From: Cladophialophora immunda
Taxonomy: Eukaryota > Ascomycota > Eurotiomycetes > Chaetothyriales > Herpotrichiellaceae
Length of the DNA: 64,000 nt
Assembly: GCF_000835495.1 (NCBI RefSeq)
Contig: NW_015622541.1
Span: 2,542,001-2,606,000, forward strand
Direction: 5' to 3'
The notes under the pieces were generated by a model that saw only the letters and a program-made list of their open reading frames with translations, had not been told where the DNA came from and made no database searches. The position numbers and the translations under genes are program-made. Shown piece by piece: positions 31,391-42,317 of the stretch. Each line of letters starts with the position of its first letter. Position 1 is the stretch's first letter.

Positions 31391-32535
31391 TCAATTGCAA
31401 CTGGCACTAATGCCTTCCAGCGGACCATCTCTGACAAGCATTAATACCACCGAATCCTGCACTTTAGATCTGCATGAACAACGCTGTCGCCCATTGAGGA
31501 TTAATAGTCCTGCTCGATCGTAGTCAAACAATCCCATCGCCACCTCTCCATCCCACCCCAGCCTTTCCACGATCTTGAGAATGTACGAAACGAACAACGT
31601 CCTGGATGGTTATTGGACTGTCGAATGTCTGTGTGAGGTGCACCTTTTTCAGTGCTGGGAGGCGACTCCTGTCAATACGTACTAACGCGTCGATTTGAAT
31701 CTGAATAGACTTGGTCCCTGCTAGGAACTCATCCGGGATGTTTCCAATGGAGTCCATGCGATCAAGACGGTGTTCGACTGTTAATAAAGTGGAAGCGCTG
31801 AGGGCGGCTAAGGCTTCACTGTATAGAAGTCGAGAAGTGCTGATAAAGTGCGGTGTCCGCCTTAGTGACAAGCCGATATGCTGAAAGGGCATCATGGTTC
31901 TTGCACAAATGCGCACTAACACCCGTGATGTATAGTTCAGCTCCACGAAAGACCTCCCGGCATGTGGAAAGCCTCATCTCCGGAGGAAGGCTTTCAATCC
32001 TGTGTATTCTCGGTCAGTCAATGCGGCTTCAAGCAAGAGATCTTAGCCATGCAAGCGTCTCCTGTATCAGAGACGAAGGCAAATACTGACACACCAGGAT
32101 TTTGAACGTCTTCCCAGAGTCAATACACAACCAGGTAGGTTGACCAGCAGTCCTGTACAGGTTGAACAGGGTCAAGTTCATCATGAGTTCGTCCGCGTCA
32201 GCGCTCTGCAGGAATATTTCATCGTGATACTTACGGTTGGCGACGATGTTGCGGATTTCCAGAGTCTTCAAGTTGTGAAACTGGTCAAGTTCTAGGGTAT
32301 TTGGGAGAACACCCGTGCATTCGAGACTGCGACCCGAAGGATTGTTGAGACATAGCTTGGTGGAAGCTAGGACACGTTTGCCAGTGAGCTACTGCGGATC
32401 CGAAGAGTCATGGCTGATAAGAGGTATGGCATGGCTTCACAGCTAGGCCTGTGACAGGTTCTCGCGATCTGCCACGGAAAGGAGCACAAGCAGATGGAAG
32501 AAGGGCGCCGCAAACAATCTGGGAGATCTCCATTC
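31391..32535 (-). pseudogene. Degraded F-box-like protein gene
   Basis: Coding-like sequence with repeated frame breaks. Reading the minus strand from 32535, an F-box-like start (GDLPDCLRR, then HLLVLLSVADRENLSQA one frame over) runs into TAG at 32443-32445 and TGA at 32437-32439. A second frame carries CEAMPYLLSAMTLRIRSSSL. The first frame resumes as LASTKLCLNNPSGRSLECTG and LKTLEIRNIVANRKYHDEI with an in-frame TAG at 32389-32391. A normal-looking 90-bp intron (about 31999-32088, branch TTGACTGAC) would join KILVCQ to IESLPPEMRLSTCREVF. Further frame changes occur near 31850 (to STSRLLYSEALAAL) and near 31605 (to ILKIVERLGWDGEVAMG). F-box/LRR or 2EXR-type ancestry is inferred. Sequence errors or unusual splicing are alternatives. 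Confidence 0.55.
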
Positions 32536-32836
32536 ACGGCTACATAGTTGCGCTGCATCGAAGAATGTCGATATATATCCTCGCATGAATCTCTCCAGTC
32601 ACACAAGGCTGTGTCACAAGCTGCAAGCTTCCCGAGACCGTTAAGGGGTGCACACCTGAGGCACACCGGGCACAATGAATAGCGTCGAAAGATTATGTAT
32701 TGTTGCCGCTCACTGCCAATCGATACGCCAAATGAATATACTAGTACCGAGTACTTCGGGGGGAATGATATGAAAAATAGCGCAATCCTCCATCTCCTCG
32801 ATCCCCTAGGATTCTTAGCCTCGCTCTGATGCCGAC

Positions 32837-35116
32837 TCATTCTCCAACCGGCATGCTTTCCAGCTGGTCGACCAAGCTGCGCCAGTTGCTCGCCTGAAGT
32901 TCTGCATACTTGACCCGCTCTTGACTCCAGTCTTGATGCATACGGCTGATAGCGTAGATGGTCGTCTGAAATGTGACAATCTCATCCCGCACACATTCCT
33001 TGATGAAGACTCCACGGGCGTGTTGCTGTACAATACTTTCCTTATCAGACATGATGCTGCTTTCCACTTTCTCGATTTCTCCTGGCTTCACTTGCCCCGG
33101 TGGCTTTTGGCGTAACTGCTGCAACTTATTTTCTGATGCTTCAATACGTCGCTCAAGTTGAGGTATGTTGTCCCGCGCATATCGGTCTCGTCGATCAAAC
33201 AAATCACGCATAGACACGAAATTGTCGCGAATCGATTTGAGGTCTTCGAGAACTCCTGTGTCCCAAGCTTTGGCCTCGTCTTCGAGCAATGTCTGGGTCG
33301 TGGCAAGGTGTTTGGATGTGGACTTGATGCCCTCATTGAGAAGCGGCACATCATTCTGGTCAATCGCATAGGTGTCGTTGCTGCATTCGGTAAGGTGAGA
33401 CAGTGCGTTTGAGAACTTCAAACTGTCCAGGGCAAGGCCTTCGTTCCGCTTGACCAATCGTTCCATCCACACGCAAAGACTGATATACACCTCCGCCGAG
33501 CGGCGCACGCCTGTACGTACTTGATCGAAAAGTTCCGGAAGATTAGACGGCAGGCTGTCCTCCAAGCTTGGCGGCAAAGCCTTGCCGGTGAATTCTTCTT
33601 GGACAGAGATGGTAGCTTGTTTTCGCCACACTGCAAGCTCCTGGAAACCATGTCAGCTGTTCGTCCCCGTAACGGTAGAGCAGGTACATGTCGCATACTG
33701 TTGGCACGGTCAGGAACATCACCACCAGCGTCTCCTGACTTAACACTGGATGTTGCACGAGCGAGTTGGTGAACCGAATCAGGCCCCGTCTACGTTTCTC
33801 CAGAAACACGTTCGCATCTGCAGTGAGATGAGCTCCGTTCACTGGACATTCGGATCAGCTGGAATCTCTCCAGAAGACGGAATTCTTACCTTGAACACGT
33901 TTTGGCGGCAACAGCGGCAAGCGCCTGAAAGGATATCGTTTCTGCAGGCAGTCGAGCAACCAAACAAAATCACTGTATCGCCTCACGACACTGCTGCCCC
34001 TCCGAGCTGTCTTGACTTCATAGTTTCGATGTTGGAACATGAACACTCCCTCCTTTTCTGGCAGTGTTGTTATCGTGACGCTTTCCCCTGTCCCGACTGG
34101 TAGGCTGATACTTTGCGAGACAGCGCTTCGTGGCTCTGGGTCTTGACGATTTGACCGCCGGTTGTCTCCAGGGTCTCCGAACCCTCCACCAAGGGTGGGT
34201 TGTTCCGAGAAGCCTCCCGAATTACCATTGTAGCTGTTCCACCCAGTGCCAGCACTCTCGGATGAACGCTCATTTGTTGGACTTCCATTAGTACTGCCTT
34301 GACTACCTCCCGTCGTGAAAGCACTTGTTGTTCTTGCAATGCCATTCGGGATGCTCTTAGCACCATCGACAGAGGCCCCGTTGACAGACATGGTATGAGC
34401 GGCAGTCGAGGGAGGAGGTAGTCTACTGTTAGACGGACTAGCCCATGGATCCGACGTTGGATCGTTTCCAAATGAGTCTTCTCGAGGCTTTTGCGGTCTT
34501 ATGGGGGTGGCTTTGGCTGCTTGGGGCGAGGGCGGCTGCGGCCGGGCGCTGCTCGACCGCAATTGATCTAGGTAGCCGATCCTGGGCTCAGGCAGTTCTG
34601 GAGAGTATCAGTATTACGCTGAAGCTCGGTGGTGGTTGTAGACTCACTTCGCCTCCTTTCATCGACACCATCGAGGGTGATTTCTTCACCCTCCTGGCCC
34701 AGCCCGATAAGAGCGAGCAACACATTGAACTCGCTCCTGCCGACACCATTGGCGCTTTCCTGGCCACCCGGGATCACAAAATTCAAGATCTTTGCTTGCT
34801 CCTGCTCACTGAGATTGCTGCTCTCGAGAAGGCGCTTGATGCCCGCCAGCCCAATACCAACTCCTGTCCTCTCATTCGCATGTAACACGGCATCGTATGC
34901 ATCCACGTAGCTCTCCGGCACGTCGGTGGCTGGAAGAAGATTCTTGACTAGGTTTTGTCGCGCCGACTTCTTGGGGGTGGGCATTGACCATGGCGAGTCA
35001 CCGCCATCGTCGGCAAAGAGAGATGATGTGGATGTTTTGTGTACGGGCTCGTCGCCGAACAGAGACTTGGAGTTTAGTGGCGCAGTTTCAGTGGGCGAGG
35101 AACCGAACAGGGACAT
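32837..35116 (-). CDS. mvp1: Sorting nexin Mvp1 (PX-BAR)
   Basis: A 707-residue PX-domain sorting nexin orthologous to Mvp1 (SNX8-like), which binds PI3P on endosomes and promotes retrieval and vacuolar sorting. Exons are 35116-34648, 34597-33890, 33841-33699 and 33640-32837. The N-terminus (MSLFGSSPTETAPLNSKSLF) has an EH-like helical region with ILNFVIPGG and FNVLLALIGLGQEGEE, then KLPEPRIGYLDQL across the first splice. A Ser/Asn/Gly-rich linker precedes the PX domain: VFMFQHRNYEVKTARR, VVRRYSDFVWLLDCLQKRYP, and FRRLPLLPPKRVQVNG followed by FLEKRRRGLIRFTN. The PI3P-binding RRYSDF arginine is present. The C-terminal BAR-like coiled region runs from LAVWRKQATISVQEEF to RSLVDQLESMPVGE. The first frame extends to a TTG at 35149; ATG 35116 is the start. 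Confidence 0.93.
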
Positions 35117-36879
35117 GATGGCAGGTCTATCACTTTGGAACAGAGACAAGAGGCGGCTACATCGACTGCGACATGGATATTGGGCTGCGATATGATGGCG
35201 AGGACTGCGCGCAACCTACTAGCCTCCTCGAACCGTGCCGCAAGTTGCTATCGCAATCAATGACTTCAAGTTGGAGATGCGGATGGAGCTGCGGCGCAGC
35301 CTTGGCAACCATCTCAGCGGAGTGACTGATGATAGGACCCGTCAAGCCAAAATACTTATGACATGGGCTCGCCGTCCTCAGCACCAGCCTCTCTTCTTCA
35401 TACCTCGTACTCTTCCAGGAACCATCGTTGCCCCATGAAATCTGATCCAGCTCAAGAGAAGTGCAATATGTCTTCCCGCTGATGTATTCAACCGCATTCG
35501 CTACGTCTCCTGTCTAACACGAATTCTCCCCCGGATCCGAGCTAATCGTATTACCTGTTGTCGTTGAGAACCCTTTCCAGTCGACAGTACGAAAATATCC
35601 TGCTTGAGGCAGCCAAAAGACTAGCCTTCATCGAGCAACTCGGTAATGAGCGACAACGGAATTGGATCAGTGTGACGGGAAACCGGTACCAATTAGGAGA
35701 TCAATGTCAATGGTATTCACAGGATGGCTCCTTTGCACGAAGGAATAATCGAGGGCATTTGTAAAAAAAATAAAATAAAAGAAAAAAAGGCAACTTAATG
35801 CTGCATATTCAAATACATTGGCTGCAGTCAAGTCTCAGGCTCCTGAATAGCATGGAATGGTCCAGGCCAGATCATTACAACATGGCACTTTACACACATC
35901 CGTCTGGCCCGCTCTCAAATCAAAGTTGAATCTTCTCAAAGGGACCTAGAATCGCCATTCCTAGGCCACGACGTGGTGTGAGCTTGTAAAGATCGACTTT
36001 TCCTCACCACCATCAAGGCAAACAGGACTGCCACGTCTATCGTCGACCTCGGCCTAGAGCCATACGTGGCCGACTCTGCTTCGTACTGATGAAGTGTTTC
36101 GCGGGAGAGGAGGATGGAAGCGAACAATGAACGAGGCTACGCCGGGAATCTGCCACCGAAGCATGAAGCTCCTTCCATGACTTCAGCAAACACTGACGCC
36201 GCCACATGGCTCTTGTGATGATAGCGGCATAAGCAGACGGTGCCTCATCGATCCTCTCAACTGGCAGAGACCTTCATGGGGAGGCAGGTCTATTCACCTT
36301 TCCAAAATTGTAGGGAAGAGGTATGGTGCTGCTTTTTCGTTGTCTGAACCTCATAGGTAAGCAGTTTAGAAGAGTCCTATACACAACCGTGTGAAATGCT
36401 GCAGGGTTGCCTCCGCAGGTAAAAGGAATCGTCTAGGCATGGCAAGGGATCCATTCGACGTTTGGTTTCCTGGTTAGGAGGGCGAAAGTCCTCCTGGGAA
36501 GTGGAAGACATATCATCGTCCACAAAAATGGCTGAGATGCGGCACGGGGTCAACTGTCTAGCAGTGCCAAAGCATCGAATGTTGAGCCGTTGGCTTGACC
36601 GCTTGAAGCTGATCATGGGGTTTTGGCGGTCAGTGACGGAGTCAAGATCGATCAACGGCCGTTCGTCTGCACGACCGTTGTGTGGTGATCGACAAAGCAC
36701 ACGAAGCTCACGAGGTTTGTTCTTTCTCGGTCTGATCGGCCCTGGCAGCAATTAGATCGTCGAAGCCACGATACCGATATGCACATGGTGTATCAAGCTT
36801 GCAGCATGCAGGACACCCGCGGACTTACCTCCAACCACGAAAGGATGTCGGGCAAAGCACAAGTTATGCATTGTAATAA

Positions 36880-37110
36880 ATGCAAGAACTAAAGAAGAAG
36901 ACCTCGTTGTTGTTGGCCCTTTCTTTCCTCTTCAACCTCGTAGTTCAATGCTCGGTTGGTTGTAGTCCGCTCTTTGTGAAAGGTGGCTTGCAAGCTAATC
37001 ATCTGGAGTGCTCACAGACCTCCGTCTTTCGCAAACGGTACGGGGCGGAACCGGGACGAGGCGAGGCACCAGAAACGGTAGTTTCTTCTGTACCAGATCG
37101 GCCAGGTTGA
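36880..37110 (+). CDS. Possible small secreted protein
   Basis: A 76-residue frame from a true ATG. It begins MQELKKKTSLLLALSFLFN and continues LVVQCSVGCSP, which together resemble a signal peptide with a basic n-region and cleavage near a Cys. It has at least three Cys. There is no recognised domain, no flanking evidence of expression and weak codon evidence. It may be a chance frame. Confidence 0.2.
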   Translation: MQELKKKTSLLLALSFLFNLVVQCSVGCSPLFVKGGLQANHLECSQTSVFRKRYGAEPGRGEAPETVVSSVPDRPG

Positions 37111-38044
37111 TCTAGTACCGATGGATGCTTTGGTCACGAACAAACCTTTTAGTTTACGGAATTGTTCTCGTCCTCAGCACAAAGGCTTCACCACATCGAT
37201 TCTCTCGTAGAGTCGCAGGATCGAAATGCTTTGCCGCCAAAAATGCAGGGTTGTAGTAGCAAAACGTACGTACAGACTCAGGGGACTTTTCAACGCGGCA
37301 CAAGACACTGTCAAATTCGTAGGAGCCAGGACACGAGTGGGCTAGTGGGCTGGCGGATTCTGCGAAGTGAAACCTTTCTTCTGCAGCTAAAAGTGTTGAC
37401 GGGAGTCAAATGCAAGTGGTGGCGCAAAGTCAAGACGACCCGAACTGGTTTAGGGATCGTTTGGAGAGGTAGTGAGGTGAGAGGGACAGGGGCCGTTTAG
37501 TAGTAAACGCACCCACCTTGAGCAAGGAGGACCGCAGTGGCTGGGTCGAAGTGTCGTCGGGGGAAGGGTTTTCTCATCGCCCAGCAAATAATAGTGATAT
37601 TGGCGATTCGGAGGATCCAATCAAGCCACATCTGGGGACTGTGGGTTTTCTTCTCAATGGGCTTGACCTTGAGGCCTTCAGGTGCTCGTGCAGACAGCCG
37701 CAGTGGGTGATCATGTACAGTCAAGTCCTGTGCTCTTCCACGGCAGGACAAGGTTTTGCTGCAAAGGTCGAGCGCCCGTAAGGGACTAATACTTTGTGCG
37801 AGTAGTAATTTACATCTCGGTCGAGAACCAAACATTCGTCGATCGGGCACGATTATCAGGCACCATAGTCAATAGCTGCCCAAATCAGAACCGCCCCAAT
37901 TGTTTGCAATTGACTCCGCTTGGACGAAGATCCCCAAATCAAAGCGGGAGGTCACAGCTGAGAATCCTGGGACTCGACGTGCAGAGACGGAGTTCTCATC
38001 AGTCGGAGGGTGATGGGCATTGTGCCAGGTGCGTAACAGCACGA

Positions 38045-38062
38045 AGGACTCGTACGAGTCCT
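38045..38062. repeat. 18-bp perfect palindrome
   Basis: AGGACTCGTACGAGTCCT reads identically on both strands, with no spacer. It lies in the middle of the gene-poor region with no gene within 2.9 kb. Possible regulator site or hairpin; function unknown. Confidence 0.85.
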
Positions 38063-40578
38063 CGTAGGGCTTGTGGCTTAAGATCCTCCCTCAGACGTGG
38101 CTTGCACCGGCGTGTTTGATGATCATCTGGAAGCATGCTCGTCGGCAGGGGCTCACTAGGCTATCGGCGATTGCCCACCGGAGCTGCGCGCTGGAGCTCG
38201 AACGCGCCACTGGGTCTCGAACTGCCCATGAGAGTCCTTCCAGGTCAAGACAGGCTCATGAGTGGGTTTCCGTAGGGGTTATTGCAAGGTTCCAACCGTC
38301 ATCGAGAGTGATGAACTTCAGATCCAGGTGAATCCCCAGCTTCCTCGTAGGTAGTATTTTTTAACGTATGGATATTAGACCTCTTGGCTCGCTCCAAAAG
38401 CCACTAGGTTGAAAGTCATCTCCGAACCGTTCAAGGTAGTTTCGCTGGTCGGAAGTCACTGTCCCAAGGCAAAGGCATTTTGGTGGACTTCAGACTCGTT
38501 TCCTGAGCAAGTCAATTATCATCAGACTTCCACAACTGAAGTACGACGAGCAGAGCCACGGTATCAGGCCAGGTCCTGTTTCACAAATGCTTGCCCGGGA
38601 CAAACTGAGCGAACCTGCAGATGTTAGAACTATACTCCGTACTAGCCATAACCACAAACCGACATTTACGGGGCTGTCGCTTGCCGCGTTGTTTGAAGCT
38701 GTCTCCGCCAGAGCGGCCATGCTGCAGCCACAGCCGGTATGATCTTCGCAACGGAGAACCATGGTTGACGGGGTGCTTGATCTGTCAACGACTTGCCAAA
38801 GTGTGATTGGGTGCCCTGCGATGCTAATGATCAGTCGGGCCTCGTCATGAAGAGGAAGCCGTTCAAGCATCGAGTGTCGGTGAGACAAACAATGAGTCAG
38901 GTGCGCTTCAATGATCTCCAAAGCAGATTTTCTGCTGCATGTAAGCTACCATTCGACTCCTGCCCTGTAACATCTACGGATTGCCATCCAGAGATGATGG
39001 TCAGGTATTCCAGTATGCGGGAACCAATTGTTCGACTTTGGCGGGGAGCACCAACACATTTCACACTTCACTGGCACGCCTTCACAGCAGGATGACGCTT
39101 TGCTCCGGTGCGTGTCTGTACTATTGGCTCCTGTACTGATCTACCCTGCAAGTTGAACAGCCCTGGTCAGTCAGGCGGGACATGTGCTGGCGGCTGCAGA
39201 TGGTTCAGTTTGTGATTGCTCCAAGTGTCAGTCGGCCACGACTCTTAGTGGGCTGTTTCCTGTTCTGTCTATCGACCCAAGCTGCAGACCAAGATCCGGG
39301 AGCAGCAACGGCAGATTGTGACAGTACAAGGCACTTGGTTGGTACTCTTTCGGCCGCAAGAGCGTAAGCGACCCTGGTTAGCCAAATAGTCGGCGAGCAG
39401 CGAGTGGTGGACCACTAGCACCAAGTTCTCCCTGGCCATGATCGGATGAGCGCGCCCCCCATTCTGATTTCCTATCCGAATTTTGCTGGGGGCCTCCGGT
39501 GTCCTAAAGGTGCATGAGCGTGATGCAACAACAAGCAGGGACAATAGTCCATGTTCAACGAGTCAACACCGCTCCGAAGTGTGTACCATTGTGAGTCCCA
39601 ACATTCTTCCAGCCAAAGATTTTGTGTATTGATTCTTGCCATAGGCTTTGGGCACTGAATGAGAGGAGCCTTGATTTCTTGGTTGCGTTCCCATGGCGTC
39701 AACTATGGAGAAGCGAATAACCCCTTGGCTTTGGAGCATGCTTCCGTCTGGATGCAGAGACCAATTCGGGGCAAGCTGCGAGACGGACCGAACGGGAGGT
39801 GGAAGAGAGCGATGGTGGAGAAACTTTCGAGGTCGAGCGCAGTTGACTCGAGTCGTTCGCCTGCTCAGCGCTCACAAATAGGCTGGGGGCATGCCTCTAC
39901 TGTACTTGGTAAGCTTGCTTCGAGATGCGGAGGCGATGGCGAGAGCAGGCGGTACGAGAAGCGGAAGGAGCCAAAGTGGATGGGCAGGAGAAATGAGGTC
40001 TTGACCGAGAAGGGTGATTCAGAGGAGTGACTTGATCATCCTGACTCGTTCGATGAAGCGTGGGTAAAGCTGGCAGCCAGGATGCAAGCGAAGTCGAGGA
40101 GTTACGGAGAAAGACGGTCGTCCGTCAAGTCGCTAGTTTAGTTAGGGTCTTGATAGGGATCCGGGGCACCTGTACGGAGTACCACCTGAACACCTGCTTT
40201 AGGCTCCTCGGGCACCAGGATCCTCCCCATGGTGCCCATTTCTCCCGCCCGGGATCCCTCCTGCTAGGGTAGACTGCACGGAAGGTGCCACCGTGCCGCT
40301 AGGCACTTGGGTGACTTCCACTTCAGGGTCGAGAAGGCTGCTGCGGCCTCAGGTTTGTCCAGGTTCTGTCTGCCCTCTTCTCGTCCTCTCTGCTCCTCCA
40401 GAACCTGGCATCTTTGCAGCACTCTGTGTAGGCCCTACCATCGGTCCCTTCCGAACTATTCCATCTGAGTTCTTCTCGTTGATCTCACCTATTGCGACTG
40501 CTGGATCCGGTCTAGTCGGTGCCCTTGCTGCAAGCGTCTGATTGACGACAGTCCTGTAGGGAATCAACCCTGTGCACA

Positions 40579-40606
40579 GACGCTGGACGCTGGACGCTGG
40601 ACGCTG
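40579..40606. repeat. Four tandem copies of GACGCTG
   Basis: A 28-bp run of the 7-mer GACGCTG repeated four times, about 540 bp upstream of the orphan gene at 41142. Microsatellite-like. Confidence 0.8.
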
Positions 40607-41141
40607 GAGCGCTTGACTCCGGAAAAAGCTTCTGCTCCATCACCTCCATCCACCACGTTGCGTTACAATAATTGCTCGCATCTGACACCGCATCTCTCCT
40701 CCTCCATCCGTGCTACTTCCACTCCCCGACTCCCACTCTCCCGAATACTACCACCGATACCCTCGAATCCACACCCGCCGCTTTCCAGGGAATTTTGTCG
40801 CATCGACCTCCTCATCCCTTCGTCGCTCATTAGCGATATCTATACCGTCTGAACCATCTTCCGAGCCTGAACCCTGCGGGTAGTGTTGTGTATTTCGACC
40901 TCAAAACTTCCAAACCGCTGCCATCCTCAACGCTCTGTCCCGCAAGCCGGCCTCTTCGACAACCCTCCAGAACCTCGAGTGCGCCTGCACACCGCATTTC
41001 ACGTCTTCTTCCTCCTCCAACCTCCACGTCCTCCCGTGGGTGCAATCCCACCTCGCACGACTTGGAGCCACCGAGACGATGTCTTAAGTTGTTCAACCAT
41101 TTTGTACACCGATTTTCTTCGTTTCACCTGTTGTGGCTGCC

Positions 41142-42317
41142 ATGGCCCAAGCAATGGACGCCCATTCGAGCTTCGTCTTTCTGATTGACAACCTTCCCAC
41201 CTGGCGGGCCAGCATTGAAGCATTATCTGCCCATGCTGCTGAAAACCATGCCAAGTTCGCCGCAGAATATTCTCAACTCGTGAACCAAGTCCGACCGAAA
41301 CGCAGGAAGACTCCCTCGATTTCCTCGATCCACACTCATGAGCAGGAACAAGGGGATGACCAGGCTCACACAGTCCAGAGCGCTGATGGCCCGTCTTCGT
41401 CTGATCCCAGGCCAATCAATCCGCTCGAGGCCGGGAACAAGTATCTATATGCACAGGCGCGAAAAAAAAGGAAGCCGGGTCCTTCCATCCGTTCTGGTGC
41501 TTCGGGGCCTCAGAAATTCAGAAACAGACATCAGGTTGTCGTCTATTATGATGGATATCTCCAAGAACAGCTCGATGCTATGGTGAAGCAGATTGGGATT
41601 GGCCGGAATAACCTGCGAAAAAACAAAGCCGCATTTGCAGCTGCCCGAGGATTCCGACTTCCCACGTTCACCGCTCGAACCAGCCATGGTCTCTCCATGC
41701 TCGACGACATCAGAAGTTCCACGATATCCCGGAGTACCTCGGCCTTGGTGCCAGGCAAGAACCGAGTTCCTGCTCGGAATGCGGCTACCTCTAACGAGGA
41801 AGCAAGCTTTCTACAGATGGATGAAGAGCTTCAGCAGATCCAGGAACTGTGTGAGACAGCGGCCCACCGCTTCCTACAAGACGGTGACTGCAAGACTGAG
41901 CTTGAGTCGATGTTGCAGAAGTTTGATGCTCTTGTTCCGCAGGCATCTGCAGCTGCAGAGAGTGTGAAGAAAGTTCAAGAGGAGAGCCAAGAAACGTCGC
42001 ACGCCGATGATTTTGGTTCAGAGTTCAATCACAGCTATGCTGATTCAGACGGCTCTCTGTCAACCAAACCGTCGCTCGATCACCTGCCCACACCGAAAAT
42101 TGGTGTTGCAAGAGATCAGAGTCCTCTTGCGCTCAGCCAACCTTTGGACGGCATGAAGCCACATGGGTCCTACAGTGCCCCTGACATTGCATCTGGTGAC
42201 AACCCAGCCGGTCAGCTGAGCGACGCTATCGAGGTTGACGACGCCAGCGACCAAGGCTCTATCGTGCTGGATATCTCTCAGTATCGTCTTACGAACCCGC
42301 GACGAGTGAGGCTTTGA
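41142..42317 (+). CDS. Conserved hypothetical protein, coiled-coil
   Basis: A 391-residue single-exon protein. ATG 41142 (gccATGgcc) is preceded in frame only by a GTG. It begins MAQAMDAHSSFVFLIDNLP with a helix TWRASIEALSAHAAENHAKF. A basic stretch RPKRRKTPS follows, then ARKKRKPGPSIRSG, which may be a nuclear localisation signal. An ordered patch reads NRHQVVVYYDGYLQEQLDAM and GIGRNNLRKNKAAFAA. A second helical segment spans about residues 230-285 (QMDEELQQIQELCETAAHRF). The rest is Ser/Asp-rich and probably disordered. I do not recognise a named domain. The mix of ordered patches and clean coding length argues for a real gene, probably nuclear. Confidence 0.75.
   Translation: MAQAMDAHSSFVFLIDNLPTWRASIEALSAHAAENHAKFAAEYSQLVNQVRPKRRKTPSISSIHTHEQEQGDDQAHTVQSADGPSSSDPRPINPLEAGNKYLYAQARKKRKPGPSIRSGASGPQKFRNRHQVVVYYDGYLQEQLDAMVKQIGIGRNNLRKNKAAFAAARGFRLPTFTARTSHGLSMLDDIRSSTISRSTSALVPGKNRVPARNAATSNEEASFLQMDEELQQIQELCETAAHRFLQDGDCKTELESMLQKFDALVPQASAAAESVKKVQEESQETSHADDFGSEFNHSYADSDGSLSTKPSLDHLPTPKIGVARDQSPLALSQPLDGMKPHGSYSAPDIASGDNPAGQLSDAIEVDDASDQGSIVLDISQYRLTNPRRVRL

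Larger units (their letters stand above)
35117..41141. other. 6-kb gene-poor region
   Basis: The longest stretch without a supported gene. Base composition looks balanced, so it does not look like an AT-rich RIP-degraded transposon, and no transposase, reverse-transcriptase or integrase motif is readable. Contents noted: a possible small secreted peptide at 36880-37110, an 18-bp palindrome at 38045-38062, a 7-bp tandem repeat at 40579-40606, an A-rich tract near 35763-35790, and the pyrimidine-rich leader of the next gene (about 40620-41120). Confidence 0.5.
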
